Below are positions 54,803 through 63,129 of a stretch of DNA of 64,000 bases, in pieces; positions within the stretch are counted from its first letter, which is position 1, and each line of letters starts with the position of its first letter. The stretch comes from Pacificispira sp040217575 (lineage in GTDB: Bacteria; Pseudomonadota; Alphaproteobacteria; UBA8366; Aestuariispiraceae). Both the position numbers and the translations under genes were made by a program. Under the pieces are notes generated by a model that worked only from the letters and a program-made list of their open reading frames with translations, did not search any database and was not told the origin of the DNA. Location of the stretch: NCBI GenBank assembly GCA_040217575.1, contig JAVJPW010000006.1, positions 1 through 64,000 of the forward strand. The letters are read 5' to 3'.

Positions 54803-55972
54803 CTATTGCAGCAAGCAGTCTTCAAACGGATAGTCGGACAGGACCTCGACCCCGTCTTCGGTCACCAGTACCTGTTGTTCCAGTTTCACGCCTTCGCCGC
54901 CCTGATCGGACCCGACGAAACTTTCAAGGCACAGAACCATTCCTTCTTCGACCACTCCGTGGTAACCAAGCGCATCCCAGTCCTGGCGATAGCGGATATA
55001 GGGCCATTCGTCAGACATTCCCGCACCGTGGGAAAGGCAGGGGTAGCGATGGGCGACGAACTCGTCCGACTGCCGGAAGGCCCTGTCCGAAAGTTCCTTG
55101 AACGTGATGCCGGGCCGAACCAGGTCCATGTTGTAATGCACTTCTTCAAAGGCGCGGGCATAGACGTCCTTTTGTGCGCCGGTCGGCTTGTCGCCGAACA
55201 GGAATGTCCGCGACACATCCGCGAAATAGCCGTACGGGCCGATCATGTCTGTGTCGAAGGCGATCAGTTCGCCCGGCGCGACCGGCTTGTCCGTCGATTC
55301 CTGTAGCCACGGGTTCGTGCGATGTCCGGACGCCAGCATGCGCCCGTCCAGCCAGCGGCCGCCATGGGCGGTATTCACCTGGTTCAGGACGGCGAAGAGT
55401 TCATTCTCCGTCACGCCGGGCTGCACCGCGGCACGCATGGTGTCTATGGCCAGGTTGGCGACGCGGATCGCGTTCCGGATCAGTATGACTTCATCCGCGG
55501 ACTTGATGGACCGCGCCTTTTCCATCAGGCCGCCGGCGTCCACGACATCGAAGCCGACCTGCATCAACGCCTGCACGACCGACGAATCCAGCCGTTCCAC
55601 GGCGATGCGCGCGCGGCCGGGAATACGGCTTCGGATCAGGTTCGCGAATTTCCGCGCCGCGTCCGCCATGTCCAGGCCGGCGTCGAAATGGCTCAGGTTC
55701 TGCGGCGGCAGGCGTTCGACGTCAAACGCACTTTTCCAGCGGTAGGCGCCGCAGATGGCGGGCCTGCCCGATGCCGGGACCAGAAGCGTAAACGTCGGGA
55801 TGCGCGACTGAAACAACTGATATTCGTCGAAATCGACCGCGTATTGCAGCGATACCGGACTGGCAAGGACCGCCAGATCGACCTCCGCATCGGCCAAAAC
55901 GGACTGGACCCGCCCCAGGCGATAGCGCCGAAGGGCGTCCCAGTCGATTGATGGCGGGGCGGGCCGGTCCAT
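54803..55972 (-). CDS. DddP-like M24 enzyme (candidate DMSP lyase or related)
   Basis: 389 residues, pita-bread fold. From memory of Roseovarius/Ruegeria DddP, the metal ligands D295, D297, D307, H371, E406, E421 correspond here to D240, D242 (FDTDMIG), D252 (FADVSRTF), H315, E350 and E365. The catalytic Y366 and D377 correspond to Y310 (RYPCLSHG) and D321 (SDEWP). Long stretches such as ASGHRTNPW and the EEGMVLCLE region also agree. It lacks about 45 N-terminal residues of DddP. DddP splits DMSP into DMS and acrylate. The operon partners handle betaines, so a betaine-cleaving or peptidase role is the alternative. Confidence 0.78.
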   Translation of the reverse strand: MDRPAPPSIDWDALRRYRLGRVQSVLADAEVDLAVLASPVSLQYAVDFDEYQLFQSRIPTFTLLVPASGRPAICGAYRWKSAFDVERLPPQNLSHFDAGLDMADAARKFANLIRSRIPGRARIAVERLDSSVVQALMQVGFDVVDAGGLMEKARSIKSADEVILIRNAIRVANLAIDTMRAAVQPGVTENELFAVLNQVNTAHGGRWLDGRMLASGHRTNPWLQESTDKPVAPGELIAFDTDMIGPYGYFADVSRTFLFGDKPTGAQKDVYARAFEEVHYNMDLVRPGITFKELSDRAFRQSDEFVAHRYPCLSHGAGMSDEWPYIRYRQDWDALGYHGVVEEGMVLCLESFVGSDQGGEGVKLEQQVLVTEDGVEVLSDYPFEDCLLQ

Positions 55973-55983
55973 TTTCGCGGGCG

Positions 55984-57294
55984 TCAGATCGCGCGGCAGG
56001 CGCCGTCCAGCGCATCCAGCGTCCGGGACAGGTCGTCTTCGCTTTCCACCATGGAATTGAACCGGCGCACGCCTGGCAGGACATAGATGCCGCGCCGCAT
56101 CAGTTCCGTGTCCAGCTTACGCATGGCGGCCGCGTCGCCGTTCATCATGTCGACCTGGGTCTTGGGTTCTTCCTTCATGAACAGAAGCTGCCAGAAACTG
56201 TCCTGCCCGGCACAGATGGCAGGCACGCCATGCCGGTCCAGAACCGCCTGCATTTCCGTCTTGAACCGGTCCGCCCAGGCATGCTGACGGTCATAGGCAC
56301 CGGGCTTCATCAATTCGCGGATTGTTGCAAGCCCGGCCGCCGCCGCGATCGGGTTCCCGTGCAGCGTCCCGTTGATATAGGCGTAGTCCGCCTTCCCCTT
56401 GTTGCGCGGGTTCGTCAGTTCGATGAGTTCCGCCCTTCCGGCGACGCATCCCAGCGGGCCGCCGCCACCGACGATCTTGCCGAAGGTGGCAAGGTCGGGC
56501 GTGACGCCGAAATAACCCTGGCCCGACCGCAGCGACAGTCGGAATCCAGTCACGACCTCGTCAAAGATCAGGACGATGCCGTTTGCATCGCACAGCGCGC
56601 GAAGACCTTCCAGGAAGGGTTTGTCTGCGAACATGATGCGCTGGACCGGTTCGACGATGATGGCCGCGATCTCGTCCTTGTGGTTGGTGACGATTTCCGT
56701 CACCGCCTCCAGATTGTTGTAGGGTGCGACCAGCATCGTATCCTGGATCTTTTGCGGCACGCCGCCGGAATCCGGCCCGGCATAGGGGTAATTCGCGGGC
56801 GCGGTCGGGAACTGGCTGATCGACGCGTAATCGTGGTTGCCGTGATAGGCGCCTTCGAATTTCAGGATACGGTCCTTGCCGGTCGCGGCCCGCGCGATGC
56901 GCATGGCATAGGATGTCGCTTCGGAACCCGTCGTCGTGAACAGGATCTTTTCCGCACACGGGATGCAGGCTTCCAGCACTTCGGCCAGTTCCAGTGCCGT
57001 GCGGTTCAGGCTGCCGAAATAGTGCAGGCCGCGCCCCGCCTGTTCGCGGACCGCGTCCACCACGGCGGGGTGGCAATGGCCCAGGATGTTCGCCCCGGCG
57101 CCGCCGGTATAGTCGATATACCAGCGCCCATCGACGGACTGAACGCGGGTCCCTTCGGCGCGTTCGATGATGAAGCGCACGTCGTCCGGCAGGGAATATC
57201 CCCCCAGCCCCGCGCCCGGCAAAAGGCGCTCTGCGACTTCGAACCAATCGGCCTGATCGAAACCGTCATGATTGGCGGCGTTTGCGGTGGCCAT
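55984..57294 (-). CDS. Class III (PLP) aminotransferase, GSA-aminomutase-like
   Basis: 436 residues. The PLP Lys lies in ATFGKIVGGGGPLG, with the conserved Asp in LIFDEVVTGFR and the phosphate site TTTGSEATSYAMRIARA. It looks like the glutamate-1-semialdehyde aminomutase group but sits in a catabolic operon, so it is more likely a transaminase for an omega-amine or semialdehyde. The start MATANAANHDG at 57294 has AGAGGAG upstream. It is 11 bp before the DddP-like gene and 22 bp after the DMGDH-like gene. Confidence 0.88.
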   Translation of the reverse strand: MATANAANHDGFDQADWFEVAERLLPGAGLGGYSLPDDVRFIIERAEGTRVQSVDGRWYIDYTGGAGANILGHCHPAVVDAVREQAGRGLHYFGSLNRTALELAEVLEACIPCAEKILFTTTGSEATSYAMRIARAATGKDRILKFEGAYHGNHDYASISQFPTAPANYPYAGPDSGGVPQKIQDTMLVAPYNNLEAVTEIVTNHKDEIAAIIVEPVQRIMFADKPFLEGLRALCDANGIVLIFDEVVTGFRLSLRSGQGYFGVTPDLATFGKIVGGGGPLGCVAGRAELIELTNPRNKGKADYAYINGTLHGNPIAAAAGLATIRELMKPGAYDRQHAWADRFKTEMQAVLDRHGVPAICAGQDSFWQLLFMKEEPKTQVDMMNGDAAAMRKLDTELMRRGIYVLPGVRRFNSMVESEDDLSRTLDALDGACRAI

Positions 57295-57316
57295 GACCCT
57301 GGTCTCCTCTTTTCCG

Positions 57317-59761
57317 TTATTCGCTGCGTGGCAGAAGGCTTTGCGGGTCATAGACCGGCTCTGCCAATACCGTGGCCGGGCGCTTTTCCCCCAGCACCAT
57401 GATTTCCAGTCCGGTTCCTGGTGCGGCCGCTTCCGGCTTCACATAGCCGAAGCACAGGCTTTTTCCGGTATAGAGGCCGATGCCGCCGGAACTGACCTGA
57501 CCCACGCGGGTTCCGTTCAGAAAGATCGTTTCGGACGAATGCGGGTCGGCGTTGGTTGCATCCACTTCCATATAGACGCAGACCCAGGGCAGCCCGCCAT
57601 TGGCGGCCTTCGCCATGCTTTCTTCGGTCTTTGCCTTGCCGATGAAATCGCGGCCTTCCAGTTTTACGAACCGCATCACATCGGCTTCCGGCAGCGTGAC
57701 TTCATTCGTCAGTTCACCGGCACCCTTGAAGCCTTTTTCCAGACGCATGGAATTCAGCGCATAGGATCCGAAATTCGCGATGCCGTGCGCTTCGCCCGCG
57801 GCCCAGACCGCGTCATATACGGCGGCCATGGCATCCATCGGGACATGCAGTTCCCAGCCCAACTCACCCTGATAGGACATGCGAAGTGCGCGGACCGCGG
57901 CCCCGGCGATTTCGATGGTGCGCGCCTTCAGCCAGGGCCAGTTTTGATTGTCCAGCGGCGCCTGCGTCACCTGGCGCAATACGTCGCGCGACCGTGGCCC
58001 GCTGAGTGCCAGGACGCCGAAATCCTCGCTGACGTCGGTTACCACGACCTTCTCGCCATCCGCGACGGCCTGGCTTAAGATGTCGCGAACGCGCGTCGCG
58101 AAAAAGGCGGCGGTCACCAGATAGAACCGGTCGGCTTCGACGCGCGCGATGGTCACTTCCGCGTCGATCGTGCCCTTGCGGTTCAGCATGTGGGTCAGGA
58201 CGATGCCGCCTTCCTTGCGCGGCGGCCGGTTCGCGACCATGCGGTCCATGAAGGTTTCGGCATCCGGTCCGGCAATGTCGATCTTGGCGAACGCGGTCAG
58301 GTCGGCAATTCCGACCCGTTCGCGCACCGCCTTGCATTCCGCGGCAACCGCGCGCTGCCAGTCCGGGCGGCGCCAGCCATAGATATCTTCATTCGGTGTC
58401 TGGTCCGGCAGGGCGAACCAGCGCGGGCGTTCCCAGCCGAAAATTTCCTCATGCACCGCGCCCGCCGCGACCAGCCGGTCATAGATCGGGCTGGTCCGAC
58501 GCGGCCGGCAGGTCATGCGCTGGCGTCCCGGATAGGGGATTTCATGGCGCAGGACATAATCTTCCTTGGCGCGTTCGATCTGATAGTCGCGGTCGTCGGC
58601 ATCCCTGGAAAAACGGCGCGGGTCGAAATCGCGCATGTTGATGTCGGCCGAACCGTGGACCATCCACTGGGCCAGATACTTGCCCGCCCCCGGCCCCCAG
58701 GCGATGCCGACATGGCTGCCGCAGCAGCACCAGAAATTGCGCAGGCCCGGCGCGGGACCCAACAGCATGTTGCCGTCCGGCGGCATGGGAATGGCACCGT
58801 GCACTTCACGCTTGATGCCATAGTTTTCCAGGACCGGCATGCGGTGCAGCGCGTGCTCCAGATATGGCATGATGCGGTCATAGTCGGCTTCGAACAGCTC
58901 GTTCTCAGCCTCCCACGGGGCGCCGTCGTCCCAGACCGTGTTCGCGTTTTTGCTTTCGTAGATGCCGATCAGCCCCGACTTCTGTTCCATGCGGATGTAA
59001 CCGGAATAGGTCTTGTCGTCGCGCACGACGGGCAGTTCCTTTTCCAGATCCCGGAATTCGTCGACCGTGTCGGTGACGAAGTAATGGTGCGTCGTGTTCG
59101 CCATGGGCAGGTTGTATCCGACCCATTCGGCGATCTGTTTCGCATAGGCCCCACCGGCATTGACGACATATTCGCAGGTGATGTCGCCCTGTTCGGTGAA
59201 GACCATCCATTCGCCGTTCGGCTGTTGCTTGATGTCCAGGACACGGTTCTGGCGGATGATTTTCGCACCCAGTGCACGGGCGCCCTGCGCCAGGCCGAAG
59301 GTCGCGCCCGCCGGGTCCACATGGCCGTCTTCGGGGGTGTGGACCACCGCCTTCACCCCGTCGAAATTGAAGAACGGGTGATGCTTCGCCGCCTCTTCCG
59401 GGCTGATCAGGTCGATTTCGACGCCCAGCCCCTTGCCGACCGAAAGGATATGGCGGCAGAACTCCAGCTCATCCTCGTCATAGGCGACGCGCATGGACCC
59501 GCAGCCGTGCCAGGTTGCGTTGTACCCGAACAGCTTTTCCATGTTCCGGTACATCTCGACGCCATAGACGTTGATCTTTCCCAGCCCCCAGTTCGCCAGG
59601 CCGTGGGTGATCTGGCCTGCCGCATGCCAGGTGGACCCGGACGTCAGTTCCGCCTTTTCGATCAGGACGGAATCCGTCCAGCCTTCCGCCGCCAGATGGT
59701 ACAGGAGCGAGACACCCATGATCCCGCCGCCGACGATGACGCATTTTGCCTGTGATTGCAT
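57317..59761 (-). CDS. Dimethylglycine/sarcosine dehydrogenase-like flavoprotein with GcvT domain
   Basis: About 814 residues. The N-terminal FAD amine-oxidase half (1-385) has VIVGGGIMGVSLLYHL and SGSTWHAAGQ, where H46 is at the site of covalent FAD in dimethylglycine dehydrogenase. A middle linker leads to the C-terminal GcvT folate-binding half (about 430-810), which would trap the formaldehyde as methylene-tetrahydrofolate. It demethylates an N-methyl amino acid, here perhaps N-methylproline or dimethylglycine. It is first in the five-gene operon and faces rpiR across a 139-bp promoter region. ATG 59761 fits the family start. Confidence 0.9.
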   Translation of the reverse strand: MQSQAKCVIVGGGIMGVSLLYHLAAEGWTDSVLIEKAELTSGSTWHAAGQITHGLANWGLGKINVYGVEMYRNMEKLFGYNATWHGCGSMRVAYDEDELEFCRHILSVGKGLGVEIDLISPEEAAKHHPFFNFDGVKAVVHTPEDGHVDPAGATFGLAQGARALGAKIIRQNRVLDIKQQPNGEWMVFTEQGDITCEYVVNAGGAYAKQIAEWVGYNLPMANTTHHYFVTDTVDEFRDLEKELPVVRDDKTYSGYIRMEQKSGLIGIYESKNANTVWDDGAPWEAENELFEADYDRIMPYLEHALHRMPVLENYGIKREVHGAIPMPPDGNMLLGPAPGLRNFWCCCGSHVGIAWGPGAGKYLAQWMVHGSADINMRDFDPRRFSRDADDRDYQIERAKEDYVLRHEIPYPGRQRMTCRPRRTSPIYDRLVAAGAVHEEIFGWERPRWFALPDQTPNEDIYGWRRPDWQRAVAAECKAVRERVGIADLTAFAKIDIAGPDAETFMDRMVANRPPRKEGGIVLTHMLNRKGTIDAEVTIARVEADRFYLVTAAFFATRVRDILSQAVADGEKVVVTDVSEDFGVLALSGPRSRDVLRQVTQAPLDNQNWPWLKARTIEIAGAAVRALRMSYQGELGWELHVPMDAMAAVYDAVWAAGEAHGIANFGSYALNSMRLEKGFKGAGELTNEVTLPEADVMRFVKLEGRDFIGKAKTEESMAKAANGGLPWVCVYMEVDATNADPHSSETIFLNGTRVGQVSSGGIGLYTGKSLCFGYVKPEAAAPGTGLEIMVLGEKRPATVLAEPVYDPQSLLPRSE

Positions 59762-59814
59762 GGGGGCCGACGCTCCGCTTGCTTGAGGTTCTAACAGCAT
59801 GCGGATCGCATGAA

Positions 59815-59862
59815 ATGGTAAATTTGTGACAAAGTCAATGGACAATTTCACAAGTGTACCAT
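59815..59862. promoter_or_regulatory. Large inverted repeat, candidate RpiR operator
   Basis: Arms 59815-59829 (ATGGTAAATTTGTGA) and 59848-59862 (TCACAAGTGTACCAT) pair at 13 of 15 bases around an 18-bp spacer. It lies between the divergent DMGDH-like and rpiR starts. The GTACCA/TGGTA half-site recurs in the site before the Rieske gene. Confidence 0.6.
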
Positions 59863-59900
59863 AAAATGACGGTCCCGGTTCAAACGATTGGAAGTGCCCC

Positions 59901-60785
59901 ATGGAATACCAGTCCACCGACCAGATCCTCAGCCGCCTTGCGGATGTCTATTCGGACCTGAGCCCGAAGCTGCGGCGCGCGGCGGAATATGTTCTGAACA
60001 ACCCGAACGAGGTCGGCGTTCAGTCCATGCGCCAGCTGGCCGCCAGTGCGGATATCACGCCGAACACGCTGGTCCGCATGGCGCGCGCCATCGGATTCGA
60101 AGGGTACAAGGATTTCAGCGAACCGTTCCGAGAACGCCTGATCAAGGGCGGGGAGAATTTTCCCGACCGCGCCCGCTGGCTTCAGTCGCTTTCGGAAACG
60201 GGAAGCCACGGGCACCTGTTCAGCCAGATGGCAGCCGCCGGCATGGCCAATACCGAACAGCTGTTTTCCGGCACGACGGCGGACGACCTGAAGCGCGCCG
60301 CCGACGCGATTGTGGAAGCGGAAACCGCCTATGTACTGGGGGTCGGCAGTGCCTATAGCCTGGCCCATATTTTCTGGTATGTCGGCCGCATGGCGATGGA
60401 CAACCTGATGCAGGTGCCGCGCACCGGGAACATCCCGATCGACGACATTGCGCGGATCGGCCCGAAGGATGTGCTGCTGGCAGTCACCGTTTCACCCTAT
60501 CGGCGCGAGGTGGTGCACGCCGTCGAACTGGCGACCCGGCGGAAGGCGACGGTGATCGCGGTTACCGACAGCCGCGCGTCCCCCATCGCCAGACTGGCGA
60601 CCCAGACTTTCGTCATCCCGACCTCGACACCGCAGTTCTTTCCATCGCTGGGTGCCGGGTTTCAGTTGATGGAGGCGCTGCTTGCCTTCGTCGTGGCCGA
60701 CGCCGACCCGCGCGTCATCGCCAATATCGAAAGCTTCCACGACTTCCGGTACGAAACGGGCGTCTATTTGCAGGATGGCGAATAA
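59901..60785 (+). CDS. MurR/RpiR-family transcriptional regulator
   Basis: 294 residues. The N-terminal helix-turn-helix (about 1-78, SPKLRRAAEYVLNNPNEVGVQSMRQLAASADITPNTLVRMARAIGFEGYKDF) is typical of RpiR. A SIS domain follows (about 125-255), with YVLGVGSAYSLAHIF and VSPYRREVVHAVELA; it normally binds a phosphosugar or a small acid. It lies between two catabolic arms and both flanks carry inverted repeats with the same half-site, so it should control both arms and itself. The effector is unknown. Confidence 0.92.
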   Translation: MEYQSTDQILSRLADVYSDLSPKLRRAAEYVLNNPNEVGVQSMRQLAASADITPNTLVRMARAIGFEGYKDFSEPFRERLIKGGENFPDRARWLQSLSETGSHGHLFSQMAAAGMANTEQLFSGTTADDLKRAADAIVEAETAYVLGVGSAYSLAHIFWYVGRMAMDNLMQVPRTGNIPIDDIARIGPKDVLLAVTVSPYRREVVHAVELATRRKATVIAVTDSRASPIARLATQTFVIPTSTPQFFPSLGAGFQLMEALLAFVVADADPRVIANIESFHDFRYETGVYLQDGE

Positions 60786-60797
60786 AATGACACATAT

Positions 60798-60822
60798 GTA
60801 CCAATAATTATTCACTTGGTAC
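60798..60822. promoter_or_regulatory. Inverted repeat, second candidate RpiR operator
   Basis: GTACCAA (60798-60804) and TTGGTAC (60816-60822) form a perfect 7-bp inverted repeat with an 11-bp spacer, 13 bp after the rpiR stop and 67 bp before the Rieske start. It shares TGTACCA with the 59848-59862 arm. Confidence 0.6.
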
Positions 60823-60889
60823 GGACGTATCTTTTGTGATAGCGTCCCCGAAATATCGACAACCCCGTGGTGTGAAGGATCAGGGCATC

Positions 60890-62008
60890 ATGGCAGAGCG
60901 CGTTTCGGACAAATCCCTCGACCGTGTCGGGCCCGTGCTGGCGCTGGGGCCGGAAAACTATACCGACCCGGATATTTTCCGGCGGGAGAGGGAGCGGGTG
61001 TTTTTCCGGACCTGGCAATATGCCGGCCACATTTCCCAACTGGAAAAGCCGGGCAGCTATTTCACCTTTACCATCCTAGACCAGAATCTGTTCTGCGTGC
61101 GCGGACGGGACAATGAAGTCCGCTGTTTCTACAACGTCTGTCAGCACCGCGCCCACCAATTGGTTCAGGGCGAGGGGCGTAAGCACATGCTGACCTGTCC
61201 CTACCATGCCTGGGCCTATGACCTGACCGGTGCGCTGCGTACCGCGCCGAACGGCGATGTCGTGCCGGGCTTCGACAAGGACAAGATCTGCCTTACGTCG
61301 GTGAAGCTTGAAGATTTCAACGGTTTTCTGTTCGTCAACCTGGACCCGGACGCGGAACCCATGTCCGCCTGGTACGGGGCGGCGGCTGATGAAATCCGCG
61401 ACTATGTCCCGCAGATCGACCGGCTGAAACCCGTCTTCTGGACAGAGGTGGACGAAGCCTGCAACTGGAAGATTTCAGTCGAAAACTACAGCGAATGCTA
61501 TCACTGCAGCCTGAATCACCCGACCTTTTCCAACGGCGTGATCGACCCGACGAAATACAATATCGTCCCGGAAAACCACGTCTTGCGCCATTACACGGTG
61601 GCCGCGTCCCAGGACGGGATGACCTATCAGATCGACCTGGAATCGAACCCCCATGCGGGCGACTACGGAAGCTGGTTCCTTTGGCCCATGTTTTCCTTTC
61701 AGGTCTATCCGGGCAATGTGCTGAACACCTACCTGTGGCGGGCGACCGGCGTCGAAGGGGTGAAGGTCTTTCGCGGCTGGTACACGGTCGACGGCGTTGA
61801 AAGCGATGCGGTCATCCAACTGGCCGGACAGGACCGCAGCACCACGGTGGCCGAAGACATCGGCCTGGTCGAAAGCGTACAGCGGGGCCTGCATTCCCGC
61901 GGCTATCTCCCGGGACCGCTGGTTCTGGACCCGAACCAGGGCGTGAACAGCGAACATTCGATCAAGGCGCTGTACGACTGGTACCAGAGCGCGATGGCGG
62001 GCGGCTGA
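60890..62008 (+). CDS. Rieske non-haem iron monooxygenase, stachydrine/carnitine type
   Basis: 372 residues. The Rieske centre is C84xH86...C103xxH106 (NVCQHRAH and CPYHAW). The iron site is E202, H205 and H210 in YSECYHCSLNH, with Glu replacing the bridging Asp as in CntA, GbcA and Stc2. Stc2-type enzymes remove a methyl from stachydrine (proline betaine). It heads the right arm of the RpiR locus and is followed after 8 bp by an HpbD-like gene; the left arm has a DMGDH-like enzyme for the next demethylation. ATG 60890 has AAGGA upstream. No reductase gene is present. Confidence 0.9.
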   Translation: MAERVSDKSLDRVGPVLALGPENYTDPDIFRRERERVFFRTWQYAGHISQLEKPGSYFTFTILDQNLFCVRGRDNEVRCFYNVCQHRAHQLVQGEGRKHMLTCPYHAWAYDLTGALRTAPNGDVVPGFDKDKICLTSVKLEDFNGFLFVNLDPDAEPMSAWYGAAADEIRDYVPQIDRLKPVFWTEVDEACNWKISVENYSECYHCSLNHPTFSNGVIDPTKYNIVPENHVLRHYTVAASQDGMTYQIDLESNPHAGDYGSWFLWPMFSFQVYPGNVLNTYLWRATGVEGVKVFRGWYTVDGVESDAVIQLAGQDRSTTVAEDIGLVESVQRGLHSRGYLPGPLVLDPNQGVNSEHSIKALYDWYQSAMAGG

Positions 62009-62016
62009 CCAGGGCC

Positions 62017-63129
62017 ATGCGCATCCGCCGCATTTCCGTATTTCACCGGACTGCGCCGCTGACCCGGCCCTACAAGCTGTCGGGCGGGCGGCTTCGGTTT
62101 GAAGAACTGGACTGCACCTTCGTGAAGGTGGAAGCGGACAATGGCCTTGTCGGCTGGGGTGAGGGCACGCCGTGGGGTCATACCTATCTGCCGGCCCATG
62201 GCGGCGGCATCCGCGCGGCGGCGGAATTGCTGGCGCCCGCACTTCTGGACCGGGACCCGCGCCAACCGGACCGGATCAACCGGCTGATGGACCTGACCCT
62301 GCCGGGTCATCTTTATGCGAAGTCGCCGTTCGACATCGCCTGCTGGGACCTGTTCGGTCAGTCGGTCGGCCTGCCGATCGTCGACCTTCTGGGCGGCCGG
62401 CATGAGGAACCGACGCCGATCGCCAGTTCCATTTCCACCGATACGCCGGACGGCATGCTGGCGGAAATCAACCTTTATCGCGATATGGGATATTATGTTC
62501 ATTCGGTGAAGGTCGGCGGCAGCGACACCGACCTGGACATCGCCCGCATCCGTCATCTGAAGGCCAATGAACGGCCCGGCGAGTTCATCTTCTATGACGT
62601 GAACCGCGCCTGGACCCCGGCAGAGGCGATTACGGTTATGAATGGGGTTGCGGACCTGCCCGTCACGTTTGAACAGCCTTGCGAGACACTGGATCAATGC
62701 GCGCAGGTACGTGCGCTGACGCGCCAGCCGATTTCCATCGACGAACGGCTGGAAACCGAAGGCGACATGCTGCGCATCACAGCCGGACACATCGGGGAAG
62801 TGGTGAACATCAAGATCAACCGGGTGGGCGGCCTGACCAAGGCACGGCGCATTCGGGACATCGGACTGGCGGGCGGGTTCAAGTTCCTGGTCATGGAATC
62901 GGGCGGCACGGTTGTCGCCGACACACAGACCCAGCATCTGGCACAGTCGATCCCGCGGGATCTGCGGCTTGGAACCTGGCTGTGTCAGGAAATGCTGTCG
63001 GTCGACAGTGCGCCCGGTCGCGGGGCGCGCAATAACGGCAAGGGGGAAAGCGTCGCGCCCGACCTGCCGGGGCTGGGCGTTGCGCCCGATGAAGACTTCC
63101 TGGGCGACCCGGTTGCGGTATATGGCTAG
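62017..63129 (+). CDS. Second HpbD-like enolase-superfamily enzyme
   Basis: 370 residues. The Lys pair is K165 (VHSVKVGG) and K266 (VNIKINRVGG). Metal ligands are D194 (FYDVNRA), E219 (TFEQP) and D242 (SIDERL). N-terminal segments GWGEGTPWGHTYLPAHGGG and SPFDIACWD resemble HpbD. It should racemise or epimerise a proline-type betaine, or dehydrate a hydroxyproline. It differs clearly from the paralogue at 52.6-53.7 kb, so the two probably act on different stereoisomers. Its last 4 bp overlap the end of the convergent PBP gene. Confidence 0.86.
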   Translation: MRIRRISVFHRTAPLTRPYKLSGGRLRFEELDCTFVKVEADNGLVGWGEGTPWGHTYLPAHGGGIRAAAELLAPALLDRDPRQPDRINRLMDLTLPGHLYAKSPFDIACWDLFGQSVGLPIVDLLGGRHEEPTPIASSISTDTPDGMLAEINLYRDMGYYVHSVKVGGSDTDLDIARIRHLKANERPGEFIFYDVNRAWTPAEAITVMNGVADLPVTFEQPCETLDQCAQVRALTRQPISIDERLETEGDMLRITAGHIGEVVNIKINRVGGLTKARRIRDIGLAGGFKFLVMESGGTVVADTQTQHLAQSIPRDLRLGTWLCQEMLSVDSAPGRGARNNGKGESVAPDLPGLGVAPDEDFLGDPVAVYG

